The notes below the pieces were generated by a model, which did not search any database, was not told the origin of the DNA, and saw only the letters and a program-made list of their open reading frames with translations. DNA of 64,000 nt from Glandiceps talaboti (taxonomy: Eukaryota > Hemichordata > Enteropneusta > Spengelidae), in NCBI RefSeq assembly GCF_964340395.1, contig NC_135563.1, forward strand, positions 7,055,422 to 7,119,421. The letters are read 5' to 3'. The position numbers and the translations under genes were made by a program. This document shows, one piece after another, positions 12,711 through 23,185 of this stretch (position 1 is its first letter; every line of letters begins with the position of its first letter).

Positions 12711-12926
12711 ATGGGTATTAGCACACAGCAATGGAGAGGCAAAATTGGTTGCTTCGTGCAACCCCGGGCGAAAACAGTTACGGGACACAGTGGACTTACA
12801 TTGAAGTCCATACCACCTGTTGCTAGATTCCTAGTCCTGATGTTACTCGCTATGTGTGGAGATGTCGAGCCTAACCCTGGTCCCAAGTCAAATGCTAATA
12901 AACACGGACACTGGAATAACTCGTGA
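12711..12926 (+). CDS. 2A-like leader ORF of LINE copy 4
   Basis: This 71-codon ORF begins MGISTQQW and carries a hydrophobic run (RFLVLMLLAMCG) directly followed by DVEPNPGP at 12861-12884. By family knowledge, ribosomes skip peptide-bond formation between the last Gly and Pro (codons 12879-12884). That would release a leader of about 57 residues and restart with a Pro-led ORF1. The hydrophobic stretch could work as a signal sequence when skipping fails. The frame ends at TGA 12924-12926. The ORF1 body is in the +1 frame from at least 12856, so leader and body overlap by about 70 bases. The Met start is chosen because it is the first ATG in the frame and is preserved in both copies. Confidence 0.8.
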   Translation: MGISTQQWRGKIGCFVQPRAKTVTGHSGLTLKSIPPVARFLVLMLLAMCGDVEPNPGPKSNANKHGHWNNS

Positions 12927-13649
12927 AGAATCGACTGACCACATGAGATTAAGGAGCGGCAATTCAGCATGCAATAACAGTACTGACAATGAAGCACCTT
13001 GGACACCAATGTTAAACGAAATGAAACAACTGAACGGTAAGATGGACAATCTAGCTAAATCTTTAAACACAAAAATCGATGAACTCAACGAAGAAGTGAG
13101 AAAACTAAGTGGACAGGCTTAGGAATCAAATGAAAGAATAAACAGTCTAGAAGCTGAGAACAGACAACTAAATGATAAAATTGGAAAACTGGAAATTGAA
13201 CTTGATAAACAGAATGGACAATCAAGGAGAGAAAACCTGATATTCTATGGTTTAGAACAGAATGCAAAGGAATCTTGGGAAGAGTCAGAAGAGAAAGTAC
13301 AAGACATAATTAAGAACAGTCTACATATTAACGACAATATTGAGTTTGATTATCCACTGCCCGCTCTAGACCCCAGCCAATTATCGCCAAATTTAGTCGC
13401 TATAAAGACAAGGATAAAGTCTTGAAGGCAAGTAGACGTGAGAAGAGTTCATTACCAGCTGGAATTCGAGTAGGAGAAGATTTTTCCAACATGGTGAGAG
13501 AGAAGAGGCGGAAGCTATGGCCAACTATGGATGAAGCATTAAAGGAAGGAAAACAAGCAACAATGAGGTATGATAAACTCGTAATAGATGGAGATGTTTA
13601 TGTTTACGATTACAAAACGCAAGATGTTGTACCAGTCAGAAGAAGATAG
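12856..13649 (+). pseudogene. LINE ORF1 body: coiled coil and RNA-binding-type region
   Basis: ORF1 proteins of this LINE group bind their own RNA. After the 2A leader the +1 frame encodes an N-terminal segment, then a leucine-heptad coiled coil (MKQLNGKMDNLAKSLNTKI and onward) cut by TAG at 13120-13122 after SGQA. In the same frame it resumes with ESNERINSLEAENRQLNDK. RRENLIFYGL follows, the typical start of the RRM-like domain of LINE ORF1 proteins. Near 13349 a 13-base deletion, compared with copy 1, destroys the RVHRL block and shifts the frame. The C-terminus (13422-13649) encodes a basic domain ending VVPVRRR and a TAG at 13647-13649. The endonuclease frame is open across this stop. Confidence 0.75.
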
Positions 13650-14600
13650 GGATAGGCAGACAAACAAACTTTCATGCAACACAGAATGCATCGAACCGAA
13701 ATGACAAAGATGAAGAAAAGAAAGACTCTAATGAACTATTTCAGTTGTTATGCTGGAATGTCAATAGTATTAAGTCAAAATGGTCAAATCCAGATTTTAT
13801 ATTATGTCTAAAAACATTTCATATTCTTTGTCTTGTTGAGAAATGGGCTAAGTCTACTGACCTATTTTTATTAGATGGTTTCGATTCAATATCGACCGTG
13901 CGTACTAAGAGATACCATCTCGGTAGATATTCAGGGGGTTTGTTAGTATTATACAGGCATAATGTCATTTCGACAGCCACGAAATTACCCAGCCAGTCAG
14001 ATGACCTAATGTGGATCAAATTTGAAGCTGGAGATGGGACCCTGTTCATTATTGGTGTTGTGTATCTGTCACCAGAAGGTTCTTCGTCGTATTCTGACGA
14101 ATCTTTTTTTGAAATAATTGAAAACGAGTATGCCAAATATTTGCAACTGTATCCAAATCACAATTGTCTTATATGTGGCGATTTCAATGCGAGAACGTCA
14201 ACACATGCAGATTACGTTTTGTTTGGTGACACTTCTTTCATCCCATATCACGAAGACTGTCAAGTTGATGAAACTTTGCCTGTAAGGAATTCACGCGATT
14301 CAAATGTTAATCACTACGGTTAATGCTTCTTAGAATTATGTAAATCAACTGGAATGAGGATTATGAATGGCCGGTTCTCGGAAAATAGTACCTATTTTAC
14401 ATGCCTATCAAATACAGGTGGTAGCGTAGTTGATTATTTACTCTGTACAGGCACAACAATGAAACAAATTGCTAAATTTTGTATCGGTAACCGAATCGAA
14501 TCAGATCACCAACCGCTGCTATTTACCATCAACGGGAAATGCAGATCTCACCATGGGGAAACTCACCTTCCAGCCAAGATACAAATAATGGCACTGTCCA
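13650..14600 (+). pseudogene. LINE ORF2 N-terminus: AP-type endonuclease
   Basis: This is the apurinic/apyrimidinic-type endonuclease that nicks target DNA for retrotransposition. The frame (open back to 13622) reads LLCWNVNSIKSKW, LVEKW, SGGLLVLYR, FIIGVVYLSPEGS and CGDFNARTS, which are recognisable endonuclease motifs (N, E, Y and D-N blocks). It stops at TAA 14321-14323 (after NHYG), then continues in the same frame as LELCKSTGMRIMNGR and ends with the SDHQPLLF motif near 14505-14528. The TAA is also in copy 1. Between 14530 and 14615 the frame must move back by one base to enter the RT. No ATG is seen near the start of the frame, so the initiation site is unclear. Confidence 0.75.
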
Positions 14601-16932
14601 TATGGCTAAATTTATATGGAAAGACACTTTTAGCGATAACTTTAATGCGTTCTGGGCGAGTGACAGATCCGAAACATCATATGGTAATTTCACAGCTATG
14701 GTCGAAAGTAATAATATAGATGATAGCATTGATGTTATCCTAGAAATGTTATATTCAGCAGCAGATGACATGAAAAGTGTGGCAAATCATAGCATGACCC
14801 GGCGCAACCATAATGTCGTGTCTAATGCCTGGTATGACCAAGAGTGTCATGACACAAAGGTCAAAACAACTAGATCACTAAATGAATTCAGACAAACTAA
14901 GTCACTTCATTCCTTGGCAAAATTAAAGTGTCACAAAACAGAATATCGTAATCGATTGTCAACAAAAAAGAAAAACTTTGAATTTAAGGAAAAAAGTAAA
15001 TTGGTGGAAGCTGCCAGGGAGACAGATTCCAAGCACTTTTGGTCTCTTTTGAAACAAAAGCAACCAGGCCCTTCTTCTTCTATCTCAACGGATGATTGGT
15101 ACAACTACTTTTTCGGCTTACTCAATATTGAAAACGATATGGGAGAGGATGCAGTTTCGGAGGAAATAAAGAACCTTGTTGACGAATTTGATCCCTTCAT
15201 CTATGATAATACTGACTGTAACCACGTTAACTGTGATGACTTAGATCGGGAAATTACTTTTGATGAAGTTGAGAAAAGCATAAATAAACTTAAAAATGGA
15301 AAAGCATCTGGCCACGATGGTATCCCCGCGGAAATGCTTAAGAACTGTCCACGGAAGTTCAAAGAATTTCTTGTTGTATTATTTAATAAGTTGCTCCTCG
15401 CTGGATACTTTCCCAAGGATTGGACTCTAGCATTAATAGTTCCATTGTATAAGAAGGGTGATAGGGATAGTGTAAATAACTACAGGGGTATAACACTCCT
15501 CTCTCTATTGGGGAAAGCATTCTCTTCTATAATCTATGAAAGATTGAATACATGGGTTGAAAATAATTGCCCACTTGAGGAAAATCAAGCAGGCTTTCGC
15601 AGAGGCTATAGCACCATTGATAATATGTTTATAATTGATACAATTGTCAAACGTTACTTTTCTTTGAAGAGTCGTTTATATTGTGTGTTCGTAGACTTTG
15701 AAAAAGCATTCGATCGTATCAACCATTATATGTTATATTACAAACTAATTAAGAACGGACTCCATGGCAACTTCTTCAAGGTTTTGCAATCTATGTACAG
15801 TAACATCCAGGCACGTGTTCGCACCCCGGAGGGTATTACCAGATCTTTCAAATGTATGTGTGGTGTACAACAAGGGTCAATTTTATCACCCTTGTTATTT
15901 GCATTATTCATAAATGATTTAGGACAACATTTGGAACGAAAATTTGCTGGAATTTACATTGGTGTACTGAGACTGTTTTATCTTCTTTTCGCTGATGATT
16001 TGATTTTGTTTAGTTACAACGCTATTGGCTTACAAAGACTTTTGAATGATTTATCAACATTTTCTTCGAAATGGAAACTAAAGGTTAATATTAACAAAAG
16101 TAAGGTAATGGTCTTTAGGAATGCTGGGGTTTTGAGAAGGTATGAAAAATGGTTGTACAATGGGGAGAGGCTATCAGTTGTATCACAATTTTGCTACCTT
16201 GGATTAACATTTTCTTTTCATGGACTTTGGAGTATGGCACAAAAGACAATAGCTCAACAAGCGTGTAAAGCAATCTTTGCTCTGAAAAAGACATTGTATA
16301 AATACAAATCTGTCGAAGTGTCAATTTACATGAAGATTTTTGATTGTAAGATATTACCAATATTGATGTATGGGAGTGAAATGTGGGGATTTTATGATAC
16401 TGAGAATGTAGAAAGTGTGCATCGTAAATTTTGTAAATACGTACTAGGCCTATCAAAAACCGCACCAAACCCAGTCATTTATGGTGAACTTGGCAGAACA
16501 CCGCTTTTTTGTCAAAGATTCGTCCGTATTATAAAATACTGGCTACAAATTTTGAAAATGAAAGAAAACCGTTTTGTTTACCAGTGTTATAAATATCAAT
16601 TCAAAGAGGCCGAGAACAATCATACATGCTGGGCGTTATCGGTAAAGAAAATACTTTTCTCATATGAATTTGGTTTTGCTTGGCTAAATCAAAAGGTTGA
16701 AGACGAAGGTGGTTTTATTGAGGCCTTAAAGCAGAGATCTCGCGATATTTATATCCAGTCATGGAGTTCTGGCTTGTTGGAATATTCTAAACTGGATAAA
16801 CATCGTGATTTCAAGATCAATTTTAAGTGTGAGTTTTATCTTTCAAATATCGAAGACAGTGCCTTGAGATTTGCTTTGTGTAGATTTAGAGCTTCAGGAC
16901 ACCAACTCAGAATAGATCCGATCGTAAATTAG
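14600..16932 (+). CDS. LINE ORF2 C-terminus: reverse transcriptase
   Basis: The RNA-directed DNA polymerase of the LINE is open for about 780 codons without a stop; the frame opens upstream at 14539. Domains in order: a linker (MAKFIWKDTFSDNF); the RT fingers and palm with GHDGIPAEML, YKKGDRDSVNNYRGI and GFRRGYSTIDN; motif A VFVDFEKAFDRINH (about 15690); GVQQGSILSPLLF; the catalytic box FADDLILF at 15988-16011; NKSKVMVF and the YLGL block; then the C-terminal region with MYGSEMWGF and GELGRTPL. The frame ends at 16932 (DPIVN). A shift there leads into IPRQHKICLLC and EVEDEYHF, the usual C-terminal zinc motif. The RT core keeps both Asp residues, so this is the least damaged RT in the window. 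Confidence 0.85.
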
Positions 16933-17266
16933 GTATACCTAGACAACACAAAATTTGCCTCCTGTGTAAGAGTGGGGAAGTTGAAGATGAATATCATTTT
17001 GCTTAGTTTGCCCACTTTATGAAGATTTGCGTGAAATATACCTACCCACATAATTTATACGAACTGTACATATCAAAAATTTGTTCTCCGTATGCAGCTA
17101 GAGAACTCAAATGTTAAACAACTAGCTAAATATATTTCCTGTGCAAGTAAACGTAGAGAAAGACATCTGTTATAGTGATTCATTTTAACCCACCCTCTGT
17201 GTCATTGTATGATTTCATTTCATTGAGTGATTTGTACCATAGGCCGGTGGCCAAACTACGAAATAA

Positions 17267-17336
<70 letters not shown>
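16933..17336 (+). other. LINE 3' end: Cys/His motif, 3' UTR and (ATT)n tail
   Basis: Immediately after the RT stop another frame gives HKICLLCKSGEVEDEYHF, a Cys-x2-Cys block followed by His. This is the C-terminal zinc-binding motif common in this LINE group, here frame-shifted away. The rest is a UTR ending in an (ATT)n tract at 17266-17336. The same shift is in copy 3. Confidence 0.7.
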
Positions 17337-17339
<3 letters not shown>

Positions 17340-18300
17340 TGATATCACAAAGTCCTTTCACATTTCTTATAGTTTGTCACACCCTTTTGCCAGTTGAGGG
17401 GTATATCATTTAATAATAGCTTACTATAGCCAACATCTTTGCATTCCAGAAATTACAATGTATGTGTAGGACCAAAAAACCTCAGGATTACACATAAGCT
17501 TACGGAAGGCATTCCGTTTAAATCTGGTTAGAATTGCTTTGAGGAGACCAAAGCCTTGTATAATTGAGGACTGTGGTACTCCCATAGCAACATTTTCTTC
17601 CCATGTGTAGTTCAGTCACTGTTGTGGTAATCTTTTAACAGTTTACTCTTGTCATGTCACCAGTCTTTTAATGTTTGTCTTATGTAAATTGTAAATTGTT
17701 TAAGTGACATCGCAATATTTTCCTAGTGTATTTTTTAAAATAATGCATAATGGAAATAAAAAATATTATAATTATTATATCATATTTTCCTTCCATACAT
17801 AAGGAAATAAACAATTTAATTGACCATGGTATTGGATATCCAGCCAGTATACGGTATTCAGAAAATATCAAATTTCCAAATTTGTAAATAATGAATATGA
17901 TCTACAAGATGCTCTAATAGTGCTGCAGCAGAGGCCAAACAAGTGGCCTAGTTTTCGAGATAGCGCAACCGGATATTACCAGCATAATATATATATCAAA
18001 CTCTTTGTTAGCGTCTCAGGAATATTGAAATCCATGATGACAGAGCCAAAGATTATTACAAATTAAGTTAAAGCACAATATGTAACATGGGGTAGAAAAC
18101 TAAGATCAACATATTTTGGGATAAAATAAAGATACTATGTGTAGTGTTTGTGGATCACATTAAAGTTTTAATGTATTTAGGTTGAACATGTGTATGTTTT
18201 TGTGTGTGGTATGTATTAGGCGACACACAGGAACCATTGTTCCCCGAAAAACGTGCATGTTACCATGGTAACGAACGTGTTTTGATCTAATATCACAATT
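17337..18300. repeat. Segment Q: 3' flank of the LINE, inverted at 7223-8207
   Basis: AT-rich flank with no credible gene. Its right half (from about 18180) is related to one arm of the foldback element at 18.55-19.0 kb, including the gttaccatggtaac word. Confidence 0.7.
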
Positions 18301-18539
18301 TGTCTCCCTGTTGTTCAGCAATGGAAACCTGGAGAGTAACTTAATGTTTTGCAGTTCAGTTTTTATCTTGACAATAATGTAAGGTTTCTATATATCAAAT
18401 GTATGATGACATACCCGGATCGCGGAGACTAATATAAAGAAAGTTTCAACACTTTTTGTAACATGTTGCAGGAAGACTGAGACCAACATTTGTTCGGATG
18501 ACATACGGGTAGTATGCGTTTGATTCGTATATCATATAT

Positions 18540-19000
18540 AGATTAAATGTGTTTGGGTTCAACATGTATATATTTTGTGTGGGACAGGTATCAGCCGACA
18601 TACAAGAGCCATTCTTCTAAGAAAATATTATGTTACCATGGCAATGGCCATGTTTTGTGCCAAAATCACATTTCTTCCTGTAGTTCAGCAACGGAAACCT
18701 GGAGAGTCACATAATGTTTTGTAGGACAGGTTTATGTATATCAAACTCTTTGTTAGAGTCTAACAAACAGTTTGATATATAGAAACCTTTCATTATTGTC
18801 AGGATAAAGGTGTCCTGCAAACATTAAATGACTCTCCAGGTTTCCATTGACGAACTACAGGAAGACAAAATGTGATTTTGGCTCAAAAGATGGCCGTTTC
18901 CATGGTAACACGCGTAATTATTTGGGGGAAATGGTTCCTGTGTGCTGGCTCATACTTATTACGCTCACAAAGATATACATGTTAAACCTAAACGCATTAT
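18540..19000. mobile_element. Foldback (palindromic) element
   Basis: Two arms of about 220 bp in inverted orientation meet near 18758. The innermost arms (18737-18757 and 18759-18779) match in 20 of 21 positions with a 1-base spacer. The outer arms share ggaaacctggagagtca and its complement, then the tgattttg and ccatggtaac blocks. It is non-coding. The half-element at 18180-18400 is a related direct copy. Confidence 0.65.
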
Positions 19001-19314
19001 GTGTTCGAAACACACTGAATCCTGGTCATAAGAGCTTAGCATTTGGGCATTTTCTGCAACAATTTACTCTAAAACAGCACACATCAAGGGTTGAGTCAAC
19101 CACAGTCGATACAGACGTAAGTTGGTGTGGTTTCGCCTGGACTGTTTGTTTGTCGACTCTAACTGACGCATCTTTTGATGTGTCCTGTTTTAGAGTAAAT
19201 TGTTGCACAAAACGGCAAATGCTAAGCTCTTATGACCAGGATTGTGTGTGCCTCAAACAAGGATTGTCTGTGTCTCACACACCCAAATGCTTAGCTTTTA
19301 TGACAAAGAGTGTA
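19000..19314. mobile_element. Short foldback MITE, same family as 41236-42563
   Basis: Inverted halves share aatcctggtcataagagctt and cttagcatttg (left near 19017-19047, complement at about 19217-19245), then caacaatttactctaaaac and its complement. The right end continues to tgacaaagagtgta at 19314, the terminus seen in the larger elements; the matching left terminus is missing. The 163-codon plus-strand ORF across it is incidental. Confidence 0.65.
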
Positions 19315-19334
19315 TACCCCCAAACTGATGTACT

Positions 19335-22300
19335 GTAATTCAACACAGGATTAATACAACTATCAAACAATTTTGTAAATGTTTCAAAATTCATATTACC
19401 CAAAAACTTACCAGCTGACTTAGCTAGTGCATTTGCTGTCTCTTGAAAATTTAAATGTTAATGAAGCATGACACCAAGATATGTATATCTGTCAACATAA
19501 TCTATAACATTCGTACCCATTTAAAAAAACAAAATCACATCTGGGACTATTCCTGTTACGAAAGTGTACCATTTTTGTCTTTTCAACATTGATAGACATG
19601 ATCCATTTCTTACACCATTTGTCTACCACTTCTAACATCATTTGCATATCATTTTCAATTTCAGCAATAATAACAATATCGTCACCATTTGTCTACCACT
19701 TCTAACATCATTTGCATATCATTTTCAATTTCAGCAATAATAACAATATCGTCACCATTTGTCTACCACTTCTAACATTATTTGCATATCATTTTCAATT
19801 TCAGCAATAATAATAATATCGTCACCATTTGTCTACCACTTCTAACATCATTTGCATATCATTTTCAATTTCAGCAATAATAATAATAATAATATCGTCA
19901 CCATTTGTCTACCACTTCTAACATTATTTGCATATCATTTTCAATTTCAGCAATAATAATAATATCGTCACCATTTGTCTACCACTTCTAACATCATTTG
20001 CATATCATTTTCAATTTCAGCAATAATAACAATATCGTCACCATTTGTCTACCACTTCTAACATCATTTGCATATCATTTTCAATTTCAGCAATAATAAC
20101 AATATCGTCACCATTTGTCTACCACTTCTAACATTATTTGCATATCATTTTCAATTTCAGCAATAATAATAATATCGTCACCATTTGTCTACCACTTCTA
20201 ACATCATTTGCATATCATTTTCAATTTCAGCAATAATAATAATAATAATATCGTCACCATTTGTCTACCACTTCTAACATTATTTACATATCATTTTCAA
20301 TTTCAGCAATAATAACAATATCGTCACCATTTGTCTACCACTTCTAACATCATTTGCATATCATTTTCAATTTCAGCAATAATAACAATATCGTCACCAT
20401 TTGTCTACCACTTCTAACATTATTTGCATATCATTTTCAATTTCAGCAATAATAATAATATGGTCACCATTTGTCTACCACTTCTAACATCATTTGCATA
20501 TCATTTTCAATTTCAGCAATAATAATAATAATAATATCGTCACCATTTGTCTACCACTTCTAACATTATTTGCATATCATTTTCAATTTCAGCAATAATA
20601 ACAATATCGTCACCATTTGTCTACCACTTCTATCATTATTTGCATATCATTTTCAATTTCAGCAATAATAATAATATCGTCACCATTTGTCTACCACTTC
20701 TAACATTATTTGCATATCATTTTCAATTTCAGCAATAATAACAATATCGTCACCATTTGTCTACCACTTCTAACATTATTTGCATATCATTTTCAATTTC
20801 AGCAATAATAATAATATCGTCACCATTTGTCTACCACTTCTAACATTATTTACATATCATTTTCAATTTCAGCAATAATAATAATATCGTCACCATTTGT
20901 CTACCACTTCTATCATTATTTGCATATCATTTTCAATTTCAGCAATAATAATAATATCGTCACCATTTGTCTACCACTTCTAACATTATTTACATATCAT
21001 TTTCAATTTCAGCAATAATAATAATATCGTCACCATTTGTCTACCACTTCTAACATTATTTACATATCATTTTCAATTTCAGCAATAATAATAATATCGT
21101 CACCATTTGTCTACCACTTCTAACATTATTTACATATCATTTTCAATTTCAGCAATAATAATAATATCGTCACCATTTGTCTACCACTTCTAACATCATT
21201 TGTATATCATTTTCATTTTCAGCAATAATAACAATATCGTCACCATTTGTCTACCACTTCTAACATCATTTGCATATCATTTTCAATTTCAGCAATAATA
21301 ATAATATCGTCACCATTTGTCTACCACTTCTAACATCATTTGCATATCATTTTCAATTTCAGCAATAATAATAATATCGTCACCATTTGTCTACCACTTC
21401 TAACATTATTTGCATATCATTTTCAATTTCAGCAATAATAATAATATGGTCACCATTTGTCTACCACTTCTAACATCATTTGCATATCATTTTCAATTTC
21501 AGCAATAATAATAATAATAATATCGTCACCATTTGTCTACCACTTCTAACATTATTTGCATATCATTTTCAATTTCAGCAATAATAACAATATCGTCACC
21601 ATTTGTCTACCACTTCTATCATTATTTGCATATCATTTTCAATTTCAGCAATAATAATAATATCGTCACCATTTGTCTACCACTTCTAACATTATTTGCA
21701 TATCATTTTCAATTTCAGCAATAATAACAATATCGTCACCATTTGTCTACCACTTCTAACATTATTTGCATATCATTTTCAATTTCAGCAATAATAATAA
21801 TATCGTCACCATTTGTCTACCACTTCTAACATTATTTACATATCATTTTCAATTTCAGCAATAATAATAATATCGTCACCATTTGTCTACCACTTCTAAC
21901 ATTATTTGCATATCATTTTCAATTTCAGCAATAATAATAATATCGTCACCATTTGTCTACCACTTCTAACATTATTTACATATCATTTTCAATTTCAGCA
22001 ATAATAATAATATCGTCACCATTTGTCTACCACTTCTAACATTATTTACATATCATTTTCAATTTCAGCAATAATAATAATATCGTCACCATTTGTCTAC
22101 CACTTCTAACATTATTTACATATCATTTTCAATTTCAGCAATAATAATAATATCGTCACCATTTGTCTACCACTTCTAACATCATTTGTATATCATTTTC
22201 ATTTTCAGCAATAATAACAATATCGTCACCATTTGTCTACCACTTCTAACATCATTTGCATATCATTTTCAATTTCAGCAATAATAATAATATCGTCACC

Positions 22301-22902
22301 ATTTGTCTACCACTTCTAACATCATTTGCATATCATTTTCAATTTCAGCAATAATAATAATATCGTCACCATTTGTCTACCACTTCTAACATTATTTGCA
22401 TATCATTTTCAATTTCAGCAATAATAACAATATCGTCACCATTTGTCTATCATTTTCATTTTCAGCAATAATAACAATATCGTCACCATTTGTCTACCAC
22501 TTCTAACATCATTTGCATATCATTTTCAATTTCAGCAATAATAACAATATCGTCACCATTTGTCTACCACTTCTAACATTATTTGCATATCATTTTCAAT
22601 TTCAGCAATAATAATAATATGGTCACCATTTGTCTTCCACTTCTAACATCATTTGCATATCATTTTCAATTTCAGCAATAATAACAATATCGTCAGCATA
22701 AAGTAGAATACAAACATTTTCGTCATTTACTTTAACACCGACGTTCAAAAACTTAAGGTCCACAGCTAGATCATTGATAAGTATAGAAAATAAAGTAGGT
22801 GATAAATTATCACCTTGTCTAACACCATTCTTAGTTGTAAACCAGGGAGTGAAATGTCGAATACTCGCAGTAGTGTCTGTATGCACGTCTTTCAATGCAA
22901 AA
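19335..22902 (-). pseudogene. RT-B LINE, C-terminal half, with internal minisatellite
   Basis: The minus strand encodes the second half of an RT. From the transposon junction (22902) it runs FALKDVHTDTTASIRHF, GVRQGDNLSPTLF, the catalytic LLYADDIVIIAEIEND, a 3.1-kb 70-bp tandem array (22694-19613) and then KWCKKWIMSINVEKTKMVH. After that it has a YLGV block and ALAKSAGKFLG with stops and frame changes, ending near 19335. The N-terminal half lies beyond the DNA transposon at 28879-29640. The array unit is 70 bp, not a multiple of three, so the RT frame is destroyed. Clade not determined; the style fits the Jockey/CR1 superfamily. Confidence 0.8.
19613..22694. repeat. 70-bp minisatellite, about 44 units, derived from RT codons
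   Basis: Units of about 70 bp begin caccatttgtctaccacttc and contain tttcaatttcagcaataata. Length varies through a small (AAT) run and there are recurrent single-base variants. On the minus strand one unit spells DDIVIIAEIENDMQMMLEV and DKW, that is, the RT segment starting in the YADD box. The last unit at the right flows into intact YADD codons near 22692-22703, and the left end flows into CKKW. Variant units repeat with a spacing of 986 bases. Confidence 0.95.
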
Positions 22903-22904
22903 TA

Positions 22905-23085
22905 CTGCTTAAATTACCGAAGTGTTCAAAGTGAAAAATAAAAGATGCCGCCGCCAGCGCGTATACCCACTACTTATCATGACATGTCATCACTGATCTT
23001 TTCAAATGAAAACATCCACCCGCCAAGCCAAAACATTGACGCGCGAAATAGAAAAGTTTGACGCGCGAAACAGAAAAGTTGAAGT
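22905..23085 (+). repeat. Left terminal inverted repeat of the transposon
   Basis: Matches the reverse complement of 28697-28876 with modest divergence. It includes the GC-rich block gatgccgccgccagcgcgta. The inner end holds two direct copies of a roughly 22-bp motif, gacgcgcgaaacagaaaagtt, at about 23039-23084. These are candidate transposase binding sites by analogy with elements that carry subterminal direct repeats. Confidence 0.9.
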
Positions 23086-23185
23086 CGGCATATCAAAAAG
23101 ATAAAACCACGCCCAGTGTCTGAAGCTAAAATTTCTTGATCAATCTAGTAACTGTCATCGTCTGAGGCAGGTTGAGGTTCTAAAC

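Larger units (their letters stand above)
12490..17336 (+). mobile_element. Nearly full-length APE-type LINE with 2A leader (copy 4)
   Basis: The most complete of four copies. Order: leader with 2A-like motif (12711-12926), coiled-coil ORF1 body (12856-13649, broken), AP-endonuclease (about 13670-14600), reverse transcriptase with palm, FADD box and C-terminal region (14600-16932), a C-terminal Cys/His motif in another frame (16955-17060), a 3' UTR and an (ATT)n tail. The 5' boundary is uncertain because the flank is part of a duplication; 12490 is an estimate. The layout fits the Jockey/CR1 superfamily. Several stops and frame changes are shared with copy 1, so the element was probably already decayed before the locus was duplicated. 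Confidence 0.85.

Noticed and set aside
14555-14562. GGGAAAC as the -1 slippery site
   Set aside because: It is not in the register needed from the endonuclease frame; the AAATTTA site is.
14600-16932. Active LINE
   Set aside because: The RT is open, but ORF1 and the endonuclease carry stops and frame changes, and the C-terminal zinc motif is out of frame.
18847-19338. 163-codon plus-strand ORF
   Set aside because: Runs through two foldback elements, has no recognised motif, and starts in one arm of the palindrome.
19613-22694. CRISPR-like regular repeats
   Set aside because: The units are contiguous with no unique spacers and derive from RT codons, so it is a minisatellite.
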